Part shown: piece by piece, positions 43,261 to 50,977 of the stretch
Position numbering within the stretch: position 1 is the stretch's first letter
How the letters are laid out: the number at the start of each line of letters is the position of its first letter
Origin: an uncultured Alphaproteobacteria bacterium
Lineage (GTDB): Bacteria; Pseudomonadota; Alphaproteobacteria; Rhizobiales; Ancalomicrobiaceae
Direction: 5' to 3'
DNA: 64,000 bases
NCBI GenBank assembly: GCA_937892955.1
Contig: CALBKH010000003.1
Location: 40,084 to 104,083 of the forward strand
The notes under the pieces: generated by a model
What the model was told of the DNA's origin: nothing
The model's input: only the letters and a program-made list of their open reading frames with translations
The model's database searches: none
Position numbers and translations under genes: made by a program

Positions 43261-44007
43261 ATGGCCCGCTACGATTTCCGCCTGCAACGCCTCTTCGTCC
43301 GCGCTTCCTTGCGAGAGGGGGGCGAGGTCGAGCCGACGCGGGAACAGGCGAACTATCTCCTCAACGTCCTCCGGATGGGCGACGGCGACCGCCTGCTGGT
43401 CTTCGACGGCGCCCACGGCGAATGGCTGGCGACGGTACGCGCGACCGGCCGGCGCGACTGCCGGCTGCATCTCGTCGAGTGCGTCCGGCCGCAGACCGCC
43501 CCCGGCGACGTCGACTGGCTGTTCGCGCCGCTGAAACACGCGCGGCTCGACTACATGGTGCAGAAGGCGGTGGAGATGGGGGTCGCGCGCATCCGCCCGG
43601 TGATCACCCGCCACACCCAGGTGTCGCGCATCAACCTCGAACGCATGGAAGCCAACGTGATCGAGGCGGCGGAGCAGTGCGGCGTCATCTCGGTGCCGCC
43701 GATCGCCGAGCCGGTCGACCTCGAGCGCCTCCTCGACGCCTGGGAGGCGACCGATCCCGGCCGCCGCCTGCTCTATTGCGACGAGCACGAGGAGACGTCG
43801 AACCCGCTCGACATCCTGCGAACCCTGGAGCGCGGTCCGCTCGCGGTGCTGATCGGGCCGGAGGGCGGCTTCTCGCGCGAGGAGCGGGCGGTGCTGCGCT
43901 CGAAAGCCTTCGTCACCGCGATCCCGCTGGGCCCACGGATCCTCAGGGCCGACACCGCGGCGGTGGCGGCGCTGGCCGTGGTGCAGGCGACGCTGGGGGA
44001 TTGGTAG
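43261..44007 (+). CDS. rsmE: 16S rRNA (uracil(1498)-N3)-methyltransferase
   Basis: Methylates U1498 of 16S rRNA with SAM; SPOUT (knotted) fold. The 248-residue protein has 'YDFRLQRLFV', an N-terminal PUA-like part, 'HARLDYMVQKAVEMGVARIRPV' region, 'AAEQCGV' and the SAM knot 'LIGPEGGFSREE' with 'LGPRILRADTAAVAAL'. In relatives this gene usually lies next to gshA; here the toxin-antitoxin module and a repeat element intervene. Confidence 0.96.
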   Translation: MARYDFRLQRLFVRASLREGGEVEPTREQANYLLNVLRMGDGDRLLVFDGAHGEWLATVRATGRRDCRLHLVECVRPQTAPGDVDWLFAPLKHARLDYMVQKAVEMGVARIRPVITRHTQVSRINLERMEANVIEAAEQCGVISVPPIAEPVDLERLLDAWEATDPGRRLLYCDEHEETSNPLDILRTLERGPLAVLIGPEGGFSREERAVLRSKAFVTAIPLGPRILRADTAAVAALAVVQATLGDW

Positions 44008-44049
44008 AGCGATATTGCGCTTGATTTTCGGGCGATAACGAGCGATTTT
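44007..44049 (+). promoter_or_regulatory. Candidate operator/promoter region of the toxin-antitoxin module
   Basis: Direct repeats GAGCGATATT (44007-44016) and GAGCGATTTT (44040-44049) are exactly 33 nt apart, three helical turns, with a further GCGATAAC between them at 44032. The region is AT-rich compared with its surroundings and ends 4 nt before the toxin ATG. Autoregulated TA operons usually carry such antitoxin-binding repeats; binding is inferred. Confidence 0.45.
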
Positions 44050-44053
44050 CCAG

Positions 44054-44305
44054 ATGAAGACGATCGCTTTCACGCATGCTGCGGCGAAGGACCTCGATGC
44101 GTTGCCTGCCGAGGCCCGGGAGGATGTCCTGCGTGGGCTGGACCTCTACGCGATGACCGGTCGCGGTGACGTCAAGGCGCTCACCGGCCGGTCGGGTTTT
44201 CGCCTCCGCATCGGTCGCTATCGGGTTCTGTTCGACGAAGACACCCGAACGATCCTGGCGATCCACGTCGGCAAGCGCGAGACGACGACCTATCGGCGCA
44301 ACTGA
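44054..44305 (+). CDS. RelE/ParE-family toxin
   Basis: An 83-residue basic protein of the RelE/ParE superfamily: 'AAAKDLDALPAEAREDVLRGLDLYA' gives the two N-terminal helices, then 'DVKALTGRSGFRLRIGRYRVLFD' (L-x-G-x3-x-R-L-R-x-G-x-Y-R) and 'AIHVGKRETTTYRR' the beta sheet and C-terminus. RelE members cleave mRNA on the ribosome and ParE members poison gyrase; the R-x-R-I-G-x-Y-R-V-x-F pattern is closer to RelE. The toxin comes first, as in HigBA-type operons. Its stop overlaps the GAGGAG site of the next gene. Confidence 0.9.
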   Translation: MKTIAFTHAAAKDLDALPAEAREDVLRGLDLYAMTGRGDVKALTGRSGFRLRIGRYRVLFDEDTRTILAIHVGKRETTTYRRN

Positions 44306-44315
44306 GGAGACCATC

Positions 44316-44702
44316 TTGGGAGACCCGCAGTTCATCCGTACGCCATCCGGCGAAGAACTGGTGGTGTTGACGCGCGCCGATTACGACGCGCTGCTCGAAG
44401 CCTTGGCCGAAGCCGAAGAAGATGCCGCCGACCTCGCCGTCTACGATGCTCGGAAGGCGGAACTCGCAGTTCCCGACGACATCCTACCGGCGCCGGTGAG
44501 TGCGGCACTGCTGCGTGGCGCTCGCCTGCTCGTGGCCCTACGCGATTGGCGCGGCATGACCCAGATGCGGCTCGCAGAAGCGACCGGGCTCGCTCAAGGG
44601 TATCTTTCGGACCTCGAACGCGGCCGCCGCCAAGGAACGACAGAAACGCTCACCCGCATCGCCATGGCGCTCGACGTGCCGGCGAAATGGTTGGTGGGGT
44701 GA
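44316..44702 (+). CDS. Antitoxin with a C-terminal HTH (XRE type) domain
   Basis: Predicted cognate antitoxin, 128 residues. The N-terminal half 'TPSGEELVVLTRADYDALLEALAE' resembles Phd/RelB-like toxin-binding segments, followed by an acidic helix; the C-terminal half is a Cro/CI-type HTH ('MTQMRLAEATGLAQGYLSDLERG' then 'LTRIAMALDVPAKWL'). I assign the start to TTG at 44316, which has GAGGAG 6-7 nt upstream and begins right after the toxin stop; the longer open frame back to 44166 overlaps the toxin gene in another frame. Confidence 0.87.
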   Translation: MGDPQFIRTPSGEELVVLTRADYDALLEALAEAEEDAADLAVYDARKAELAVPDDILPAPVSAALLRGARLLVALRDWRGMTQMRLAEATGLAQGYLSDLERGRRQGTTETLTRIAMALDVPAKWLVG

Positions 44703-44732
44703 TCCTTCATGCCGGAGGCCGGAGGCGCTGAC

Positions 44733-44835
44733 GCGCCCGGCCTTCGAAGGCGTGCAAATTTCTCATCTGCATCAGGGGCATGAGAAATTCGCGCCCGGAA
44801 TACCATCGGTCATTTTCAATGGCCGATGGTATCAC
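44733..44835 (-). repeat. Structured repeat element, copy 2
   Basis: Partner of the element at 18476-18579. It has two clean hairpins: ATTTCTCAT / ATGAGAAAT with a 13-nt loop (CTGCATCAGGGGC), then ATACCATCGG / CCGATGGTAT with a 13-nt loop. The far end, GGTATCAC at 44828-44835, contains the stop codon of gshA. It fills the whole gap between the antitoxin gene and gshA apart from 30 nt. Confidence 0.78.
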
Positions 44836-46205
44836 CACATCGTCGCGTCGAGGACCCGATCGATGTTTCCGCCCCATTCGCCGCGCCAGGCCTCGAGCAG
44901 GCGGTCGGCCTGCGTCCGGCCGCTTTCGGCGATCTCCTCGAGCATCTCGAGGTGGATGGTCTCGTCGCGGCCGTCGTCGTCGAGGCGGGCGCGAGCCTTC
45001 AGGCCGGCGCGGGCGATGGCCAACACCTCGACGGCGACGTCGCGCAGCGTGCGGCCGCGGAACGGCGTGGCGAGACCGAGGCGCGGGACGGTGTCGCGCA
45101 AGCCCTGGCGCTCCTCGGTCGTCCAATCGGCGACGAGGCGGGAGGCGGCGTCGAGGGTGTCGGCGTCGTAGAGGAGGCCGACCCAGAAGGCCGGTAGCGC
45201 GGGAACCGAGGCTCGCGAGCCGGCGTCGGCGCCGCGCATCTCGATGTAGCGCTTGAGCCGCACCTCGGGAAAGAGCGTGCCGACGTGGTTCACCCAGTCG
45301 CCCATCTCCGGGACGACGCCGGGCAGGCGCTTCGCCAGGGCTCCGGCCATGAACTCACGGAAGGTGACGTCGGTGGCGTCGTGATAGGTGTCGCCGCGCT
45401 TGACGAAGTACATCGGCACGTCGAGCGCCCACTCGACATAGGACTCGAAGCCGAAGCCGGCCTCGAAGGCGCGCGGCAGCATGCCGGTGCGGTTGCGATC
45501 GGTGTCGCGCCAGATCTCGGAACGGGTCGAGAGGAAGCCGGTCGGCGCGCCGTCGAGGAAAGGCGAGACGGCGAAGAGAGCGGTCGCCAGCGGCTGCAAC
45601 GCCAGGCCGACGCGCATCTTGGCCGCCATGTCGGCTTCGCTCGAGAAGTCGAGGTTCACCTGCACCGTCGAGGTGCGGAACATCATGTCGAGGCCGCGGG
45701 AGCCGACTTTCGGCATGTAGTTGCGCATGATGGCGTAGCGCGACTTGGGCATCACCGGGGTCTCGGTGAGATGCCACTTCGGCGAGGCGCCGAGGCCGGC
45801 GAAGCGGATACCGAGCGGATCGGCGACGGCGTGGAGATCGGCGAGGTGGACGTCGAACTCGCGCTTCGTCGCGTGGACGTCGGCGAGGGGGGCGCCGGAA
45901 AGCTCGAACTGGCCGCCGGGCTCGAGGCTGATGGCGCCACCGCCGTGATCGTCGGCGAGGCCGATGATCGCCTCGCCGTCGAAGATCGGTTCCCAGCCGG
46001 TGCGGTCGCGCAGGCCTTCGAGCAGGGCATGGATGCCGACCGCACCGTCGTAGGGAACGGGCGCGCGATCGGCGACGTGGAAGGGGAACTTCTCGTGTTC
46101 GGTGCCGAGCTTCCAGCGATCGCGTGGCCGTGCGCCGGCCTCGATCCAGGCGACGAGAGCGTCGCGGCTCTCGATGGGTCGATGATCGCTGGTATCGCGC
46201 GCCAT
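44832..46205 (-). CDS. gshA: Glutamate-cysteine ligase (plant/alphaproteobacterial type)
   Basis: Makes gamma-glutamylcysteine from glutamate, cysteine and ATP, the first step of glutathione synthesis. The 457-residue protein belongs to the GCS2 family shared by plants and alphaproteobacteria: 'WKLGTEHEKFPF' near the N-terminus, 'ISLEPGGQFELSGAP', 'VNLDFSSEADM', and C-terminal 'VEVLAIARAGLKAR'. The ATG at 46205 gives the expected N-terminus; a start 57 nt upstream is possible. The last codons and the stop lie inside the structured repeat. Confidence 0.95.
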   Translation of the reverse strand: MARDTSDHRPIESRDALVAWIEAGARPRDRWKLGTEHEKFPFHVADRAPVPYDGAVGIHALLEGLRDRTGWEPIFDGEAIIGLADDHGGGAISLEPGGQFELSGAPLADVHATKREFDVHLADLHAVADPLGIRFAGLGASPKWHLTETPVMPKSRYAIMRNYMPKVGSRGLDMMFRTSTVQVNLDFSSEADMAAKMRVGLALQPLATALFAVSPFLDGAPTGFLSTRSEIWRDTDRNRTGMLPRAFEAGFGFESYVEWALDVPMYFVKRGDTYHDATDVTFREFMAGALAKRLPGVVPEMGDWVNHVGTLFPEVRLKRYIEMRGADAGSRASVPALPAFWVGLLYDADTLDAASRLVADWTTEERQGLRDTVPRLGLATPFRGRTLRDVAVEVLAIARAGLKARARLDDDGRDETIHLEMLEEIAESGRTQADRLLEAWRGEWGGNIDRVLDATMW

Positions 46206-46371
46206 GTGGCATCCTCGGGAGTTCGGGGCGCGCAACATACGCGCGGGACGATGACGGAACAAATGCGTTTTCTCGAACGATGTTTTCGGTCCCGTTCACC
46301 GATCGCCGCGGATCGATTTGACGACGAAGGGTTTCGCACCGATCATTCCGCCTCTCCTGGCGGGGGATTCC

Positions 46372-47139
46372 ATGGTCGATCCGACGGAATGGACGAAGCG
46401 ATTTCTCGATCCGGCGCAGCTGGGTGAAATGGCCGCGCGCTTCGGCCTCGATCCGATGCAGGCGTCGGCGGCGACGCTGGCGCTGAAACCGGCGCTCGAT
46501 GCGGCGATCAAGCGGCGTGCCGCCGATCCGCGCGGTATCGCGGAGATGCTCGGCTGGGTCAAACCCAAGCCGGATTTCGCCGCCGCCATGCCGGGCGGCG
46601 AGGCGCTGGGCAAGCTCTTCGGTTCACGGGAACTGACGGCGGCGATCATCGATCAGATCGCGCGGACGAGCGGCGTCGACAGGCGCAGCCTGGAGATCGT
46701 GCTGCCGCTCGCCTCCGAGACGGTGATGGCGAGTTTCGCCGACACCTTGAAGAGCCACCCGCTGACCGAAGGGCTCGGCAAGATCTTCGAGCCGAAACCG
46801 CGCGCCGCGCCGACCCTCGACGAGATGCTGACCGACGCGTTCGGGCCGGAGACGTCGCGGTTGGTCGGCGACACACTGCGCCAGACGCCCAATCCGATCG
46901 GTCCGACGACCCTCTTCGGCGAAGTGCTCGGCGAGTTCCTCCGCGGCTTCAACAACGGCGGCCCGCCGATCGACGAGGAGATCGCGCCGGAGGACGAGGT
47001 GCCGCAACCGAGCGAGATGGTCGACCGCCTGTTTGAGGCCGGGCGAGACGCCCAGGCCGAGCAGGCGCGCGCCATCGAGGCACTGTTCGACCGCTATTGG
47101 AAAGACGGGCCGCACACCGTGCTCACCGGCAGCGGCTGA
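46372..47139 (+). CDS. DUF937-like protein
   Basis: A 255-residue cytosolic protein of unknown function. Residues about 10-125 follow the DUF937 (YidB-like) pattern: 'GEMAARFGLDPMQASAATLALKPALDAAI' then 'ALGKLFGSRELTAAIIDQIARTSGVDRRSLEIVLPL'. The C-terminal half has 'TLFGEVLGEFLRGFNNGG' and an acidic helix rich in Glu and Ala. No signal peptide is present. The ATG at 46372 follows GGCGGGGGA and is preferred to a TTG at 46318. It is divergent from gshA. Confidence 0.8.
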   Translation: MVDPTEWTKRFLDPAQLGEMAARFGLDPMQASAATLALKPALDAAIKRRAADPRGIAEMLGWVKPKPDFAAAMPGGEALGKLFGSRELTAAIIDQIARTSGVDRRSLEIVLPLASETVMASFADTLKSHPLTEGLGKIFEPKPRAAPTLDEMLTDAFGPETSRLVGDTLRQTPNPIGPTTLFGEVLGEFLRGFNNGGPPIDEEIAPEDEVPQPSEMVDRLFEAGRDAQAEQARAIEALFDRYWKDGPHTVLTGSG

Positions 47140-47207
47140 ACCGGGCGGGAGGAGCCGGCACGGCCCCTCCCCGCGTCACTCGGATGCATCCGAGCGATGT
47201 CTCCCGA

Positions 47208-47564
47208 TCACACCGGAAGGCGCGTCTGTTCGCCCTGCGGCGCCGGCGCCGGGTCGCGGCTCGGCCACTCTCGCGACCGGGCCCGCCGGGCGGCGCGGCG
47301 CTCGACCGCCAGGATACGCAGCCGCGTCGACGGATCGTCGAAGGCCGGGCCGGCGAGCGAGACGAGAACGTCGCCCCGGGTCAGGCCGATGTCGCGCAAC
47401 GCATGATCGTCGAAGGCGAGCAGTCGCGTCACCTCGTGACGGTGGCGGCGCGCTTTCCATGCCGCGCGCACGAAGGCCACGGCGGCGTTCAGGTTCGCGC
47501 CGGCGGCGGCGAGGAGAACGGCGACACGGATGGGGCTCTTCGAGGACGACAGGGACGAGATCAT
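47208..47564 (-). CDS. DUF1127 domain protein
   Basis: A 118-residue basic protein with the DUF1127 core 'HEVTRLLAFDDHALRDIGLTRGDV' (D-x-x-L-x-D-I-G-x-T-R). It is longer than the classic 45-90 residue members: residues 1-35 add a hydrophobic segment and the C-terminus adds 'STRLRILAVERRAARRA' and a Pro-rich tail. In Brucella and Agrobacterium several small DUF1127 proteins are controlled by the LysR regulator VtlR and affect fucose uptake, phosphate and carbon metabolism; here the gene is divergent from a VtlR-like regulator. AAGGAG lies 7 nt before the ATG. Confidence 0.9.
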   Translation of the reverse strand: MISSLSSSKSPIRVAVLLAAAGANLNAAVAFVRAAWKARRHRHEVTRLLAFDDHALRDIGLTRGDVLVSLAGPAFDDPSTRLRILAVERRAARRARSREWPSRDPAPAPQGEQTRLPV

Positions 47565-47751
47565 GGGAAAGCTCCTTTCGAGGGATCTCCGAGGGCAGGT
47601 TCGTTGGAGGAAGGGGGCGCGCGGCCGCGAGCCGCGGGATCGGACGATCGGGCGGCGCGACGCGGGGACGCGAACGGAACGTCATCACATGTGAGGGAAC
47701 TGGATCGATCGATCAAACGAATGTTATAGATACGGCATCGCACATATTTTG
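47565..47751. promoter_or_regulatory. Shared promoter region of the DUF1127 gene and the LysR regulator
   Basis: This 187-bp divergent gap has an AT-rich stretch at about 47700-47750 beside the regulator start, with ATCGATCGAT (47704-47713) and an interrupted dyad TATAGATAC..GCACATATTTT that fits the loose T-N11-A style of LysR sites. Such a position is the usual LysR operator, but no site has been demonstrated. Confidence 0.5.
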
Positions 47752-48642
47752 ATGGATCGACCGATGCCCTCGCCTCTCGATCTCGACCAGCTCAAGACCT
47801 TCGTCGCCATCGCCGAAACCGGCAGCTTCACCCGCGCTGCCGATCTCGTGCACAAGACGCAGTCGGCGGTCTCCATGCAGATGCGGCGGCTCGAGGAGCG
47901 GGTGGGCAAGGCGCTGTTCGCCCGCGACGGCCGCGCCTCGAAGCCGACCGAGGACGGCGAGCGGCTGCTCGCCTATGCGCGGCGGATGATGCGGCTCAAC
48001 GACGAGACGCTCGCCGCCTTCGACGAGGCGGAACTGACCGGCCGGGTGCGGCTGGGCACGCCCGACGACTACGCCGATCGCTTCCTGCCTGAGATCCTCG
48101 CGCGCTTCGCCCGCTCCAATCCGCGCGCCGAAGTGACGGTCGTGTGTGCGCCGACGCCGCTCCTCGTCCAATCGATGGCGGCGGGGGAGCTGGATGTCGC
48201 CATCATCACCCATGTGCGCGAGAAGGGGTCGGCGGAAGTGATCCGGCGCGAGCCGTTGCTGTGGGTCGGCTCACAGCGCCACGCGGTGCACGAGATCGAT
48301 CCCATTCCTCTCGCCCTCGGTCGACCGACCTGCGACTGGCGGCGCGCCGCGCTCGACGGACTGGAGCGGAGCGGGCGGCGGCATCACCTGCTCTACGTCA
48401 GTTGGAACTCGACGGCGGTGGGCGCGGCCGTGCTCGCCGGGCTGGCGGTGTCGGTGCTGCCGGAATCGGCGCTCAGGACCGGGATGCGGGTGCTCGGCGA
48501 GCACGAAGGGTTTCCGAAACTGCCGCCGGTCGACATCGGCCTGCTGCGTGGGCGGGGAAAGAACCCGGTCGCCGAAGCGCTCGCCGGCCACATCGTCTCC
48601 TCGCTCGACAACCTGTCGCCGGGCTTCGGGCGGGCGGAATGA
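47752..48642 (+). CDS. LysR-family transcriptional regulator of the VtlR/LsrB type
   Basis: DNA-binding regulator with an N-terminal winged HTH and a C-terminal periplasmic-binding-like sensor domain, 296 residues. The N-terminus 'LDLDQLKTFVAIAETGSFTRAAD' and 'KTQSAVSMQMRRLEERVGK', then 'RLGTPDDYADRFLPEIL' and 'VLAGLAVSVLPESALR', match my recollection of Sinorhizobium LsrB and Agrobacterium/Brucella VtlR much better than generic LysR proteins. The start is ATG at 47752 (a TTG three bases earlier and ATG at 47764 are alternatives). It is divergent from the DUF1127 gene, its likely target. Confidence 0.92.
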   Translation: MDRPMPSPLDLDQLKTFVAIAETGSFTRAADLVHKTQSAVSMQMRRLEERVGKALFARDGRASKPTEDGERLLAYARRMMRLNDETLAAFDEAELTGRVRLGTPDDYADRFLPEILARFARSNPRAEVTVVCAPTPLLVQSMAAGELDVAIITHVREKGSAEVIRREPLLWVGSQRHAVHEIDPIPLALGRPTCDWRRAALDGLERSGRRHHLLYVSWNSTAVGAAVLAGLAVSVLPESALRTGMRVLGEHEGFPKLPPVDIGLLRGRGKNPVAEALAGHIVSSLDNLSPGFGRAE

Positions 48643-48644
48643 AG

Positions 48645-48675
48645 GCGGCGCCGGACGGGATCGTCGCGGCGCCGC
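48645..48675. terminator. GC-rich hairpin after the LysR gene
   Basis: GCGGCGCC (48645-48652) pairs with GGCGCCGC (48668-48675). It lies between two convergent genes and has no T-tract, so its role as a terminator is tentative. Confidence 0.4.
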
Positions 48676-48705
48676 TTCGATGGATCGGTGGGACGGCGGC
48701 GCGGA

Positions 48706-49182
48706 TCAGCGGAAGGCGGAACCGAGCGCGTTGACGCGGGCGTTGGGGTTGACCGCACCGCTGTTGCCCCAGCCTTCACGGACCTTGTCGGCCTGGAGCA
48801 GGGGGACGTCGTAGCGGCTGATGGTGCCCTTGAGCCGGGTGCCGGCACCGTCGATCTCCATCACCGTGACGGTGCCGTCGCCGCGATCGCGATAGAACAC
48901 GGTCGGGCCGGGGCCGGCCGGCACCTTGGCGTCGGAGGTGTCGCCGACCGAAGCGAAGTGCGCCCGCAAGGTATCGCCGAAGAAATAGATCACGCCGCCG
49001 AGGATGCCGAGGATGACGCAGCCGATCAGCGTGCCCTGCACGACGAGAAGCGACAGTTGCCGCGACGTGACTTCTTTGTGGGTCAGCGTCGCACCGCCGG
49101 TGTGAGCCGTGCGGGGCATCGATCGAGGTGCGGGACGCGCCGCATGCGCCGGCATCGGTCGCGGTCTGACCGTGATCACCAT
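48706..49182 (-). CDS. Hypothetical single-pass membrane protein
   Basis: A 158-residue protein of no family that I recognise. A basic, Pro-rich N-terminus of about 40 residues precedes one strong transmembrane helix (about residues 44-67, 'SLLVVQGTLIGCVILGILGG'), followed by a periplasmic-looking domain with 'GPTVFYRDRGDGTVTVMEIDG' and a C-terminal 'VREGWGNSGAVNPNARVNAL'. The orientation (N-in, positive residues before the helix) fits the positive-inside rule. A later Met at residue 10 may be the true start. Confidence 0.68.
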   Translation of the reverse strand: MVITVRPRPMPAHAARPAPRSMPRTAHTGGATLTHKEVTSRQLSLLVVQGTLIGCVILGILGGVIYFFGDTLRAHFASVGDTSDAKVPAGPGPTVFYRDRGDGTVTVMEIDGAGTRLKGTISRYDVPLLQADKVREGWGNSGAVNPNARVNALGSAFR

Positions 49183-49286
49183 CCTCGTCGTCCTCTCGTC
49201 TTCGATATCGCGAACACCGCCGCATCGATCTTTCGAGGACAGTCTACGCCCGCAACCCTTCCGAATGAGTAAAGCGGGCGTCGTCG

Positions 49287-50210
49287 TCAGCGTCTCAGAA
49301 CGAAGAGATTGCCGGCCAGAACCAGACAGAGACCGACGACCGCCGGCACCGTCCAGTGATAATCTTCGACGACAGTGGAAATGGCGAGGGCGAAGACCGG
49401 GAACATCACGGTGGCATAACCTGCCCTAGCGGCACCTATACGTCCGAGCAGAGTGAGATAGGCCCAGAAGGCGGCAACCGAAGAGACGATCGCCAGCCAC
49501 AGGAGCGAGGTCACGTAGGGGAACGACGGATCGAAGGTGAAGGGCAGACCCTGGATCAGGATCGCGGCGAAGAGGAAGACGCAGCCCCACACCATGCCCC
49601 AGGCGGTGGCGACGAGCACGGGGATGCCGCGGCGCTGAATCGCCGACGACAGCATGTTGCCGATGCAGAAGAAGGTGGTGCCGGCGACGCACAGCGCCAG
49701 ACCGATCGCCGCCCCGGTGTCGAAATCGGTACCGGCGATCTTCGGCCAGAACATCGCCGCCACGCCGGAGAAGCCGAGGAGGCCGCCGAAGAGCACCCGC
49801 GGCGAGATCTTCTGGCGGAAGACCAGGAAGCCGAGCAGCAGGTTGATCACCGACGCGAGCGAGAAGACGACCGACAGGAGGCCCGACGGCAGTCCCTTGG
49901 CACCGTGGTAGAACAGGTTGAAATTCATCGAGAAGATGAAGAATCCGAGGCCGGCGAAGCCGAGATGGGTGGCGAGCGGCCAGCGCAGACGATCGCCGCG
50001 CGCCGACACCCAGATCCACACGATCGCCGCCGAGATCAGGAAGCGCCAGAGCAGCGACACCTCGGGGGGAACGGTGGCGACCTGCGCCTTCATGGCGATC
50101 CAGCTGGTCGACCAGCCGAAGACGGTGACCGCGTAGAGGACCGCGTCGTAGCCGCCGAAGCGCGTGGCGGCCGGGTCGACGGGCGAGGCGGCGGACGGCG
50201 TGGCGGTCAT
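49287..50210 (-). CDS. DMT-superfamily transporter (EamA domains)
   Basis: Inner-membrane drug/metabolite transporter with ten predicted helices in two EamA repeats, 307 residues. Typical features are 'WSTSWIAMKAQVATVPPEVSLLWRF' in the first repeat, 'VFRQKISPRVLFGGLLGFSG' between repeats and 'LLGRIGAARAGYATVMFPVFA' near the end. The direction and substrate cannot be told. The start is ATG 50210 or GTG 50213. Confidence 0.92.
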   Translation of the reverse strand: MTATPSAASPVDPAATRFGGYDAVLYAVTVFGWSTSWIAMKAQVATVPPEVSLLWRFLISAAIVWIWVSARGDRLRWPLATHLGFAGLGFFIFSMNFNLFYHGAKGLPSGLLSVVFSLASVINLLLGFLVFRQKISPRVLFGGLLGFSGVAAMFWPKIAGTDFDTGAAIGLALCVAGTTFFCIGNMLSSAIQRRGIPVLVATAWGMVWGCVFLFAAILIQGLPFTFDPSFPYVTSLLWLAIVSSVAAFWAYLTLLGRIGAARAGYATVMFPVFALAISTVVEDYHWTVPAVVGLCLVLAGNLFVLRR

Positions 50211-50377
50211 CACGGGTTCCGGTCAGAAGAGGTCGCGACACGAGGCGGCAGGCGGCCCCGTTTCCATGTCGCCCGCCGGGTCGTCGCGGTCCAGCGAATG
50301 TTGCTGATTCGATCGATCACGCCACTTGATGTCCGCGGCGCAGCGGATCGTGAAACCGTGCGGTGCCGGGTGGGGCG

Positions 50378-50854
50378 TCAGTCACCACCGCCGCCGTCAT
50401 CGCCGCTGCCGTCACCGCCTCCTCCGCTATCGCCGTCGCCCCCTCCTCCGCCATCGCCATCCGCCGAACCGTCGTCGGCGTGAGACGGCGACGAAGCGGA
50501 ATCGGCGTCCGGCGGACCGGCGGTCGCCGCGGCGCCGTCGCCGTGGTGCCCCGCCGACGTCGGAGCGGAGGCGGAGGGTTCGGCCGGTTCGGCGGCGAGC
50601 ATATGGAGCGCTTCGGCGCCGAGCAGCACGGCGCCGCCGGCCGCTGCGGCGACGGCGCCGGCGGCCGGGGCATTCGGCGAGGCGGCTCCACCGCCTTCCT
50701 GCGAGGATGCGGCCCGGCGAACGCTCGCGACCCGCGGCGGGGCCTCGCCCGTGACCCGGTCGGAGACGGAGGCCGTGTCCTGCGGGCCGGCCGCTTTCGA
50801 GCCGTTCGCCGGCGAAGCCTCGCGGCGCCGGAGCCAATCGGTCAGCCAGCCCAT
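50378..50854 (-). CDS. Hypothetical protein with a Gly/Asp-rich tail
   Basis: A 158-residue protein of low complexity: it opens 'MGWLTDWLRRREA', passes through a Pro/Ala region, has an Ala/Gly-rich hydrophobic stretch (about residues 62-87) that might span a membrane, and ends in about 40 residues of Gly, Asp and Ser (GGGGDG repeats). Similar short proteins with glycine-aspartate tails occur in Rhizobiales. It lies 123 bp downstream of lutC on the same strand. Coding is plausible but not certain because GC-rich simple sequence can stay open by chance. Confidence 0.5.
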   Translation of the reverse strand: MGWLTDWLRRREASPANGSKAAGPQDTASVSDRVTGEAPPRVASVRRAASSQEGGGAASPNAPAAGAVAAAAGGAVLLGAEALHMLAAEPAEPSASAPTSAGHHGDGAAATAGPPDADSASSPSHADDGSADGDGGGGGDGDSGGGGDGSGDDGGGGD

Positions 50855-50977
50855 CGGTCACCTCCGAACGTGGACGATCGACCGACCCGCCAGCGCGGAT
50901 CGGATCGGCACAGTAGCACGCGGGTGCGGGCGGGCGCGAGGCCGAGGCCCTTCGCCACGTCCGACGAGGGGGCGCGA

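Noticed and set aside
47565..47751. AbcR-type small RNA next to the VtlR/LsrB-like regulator
   Set aside because: AbcR sRNAs lie next to this regulator in Agrobacterium, so I looked, but the gap has no terminator with a T-tract and no clear paired structure on either strand. The 63-bp gap on the other side of the regulator gene has only a GC hairpin.
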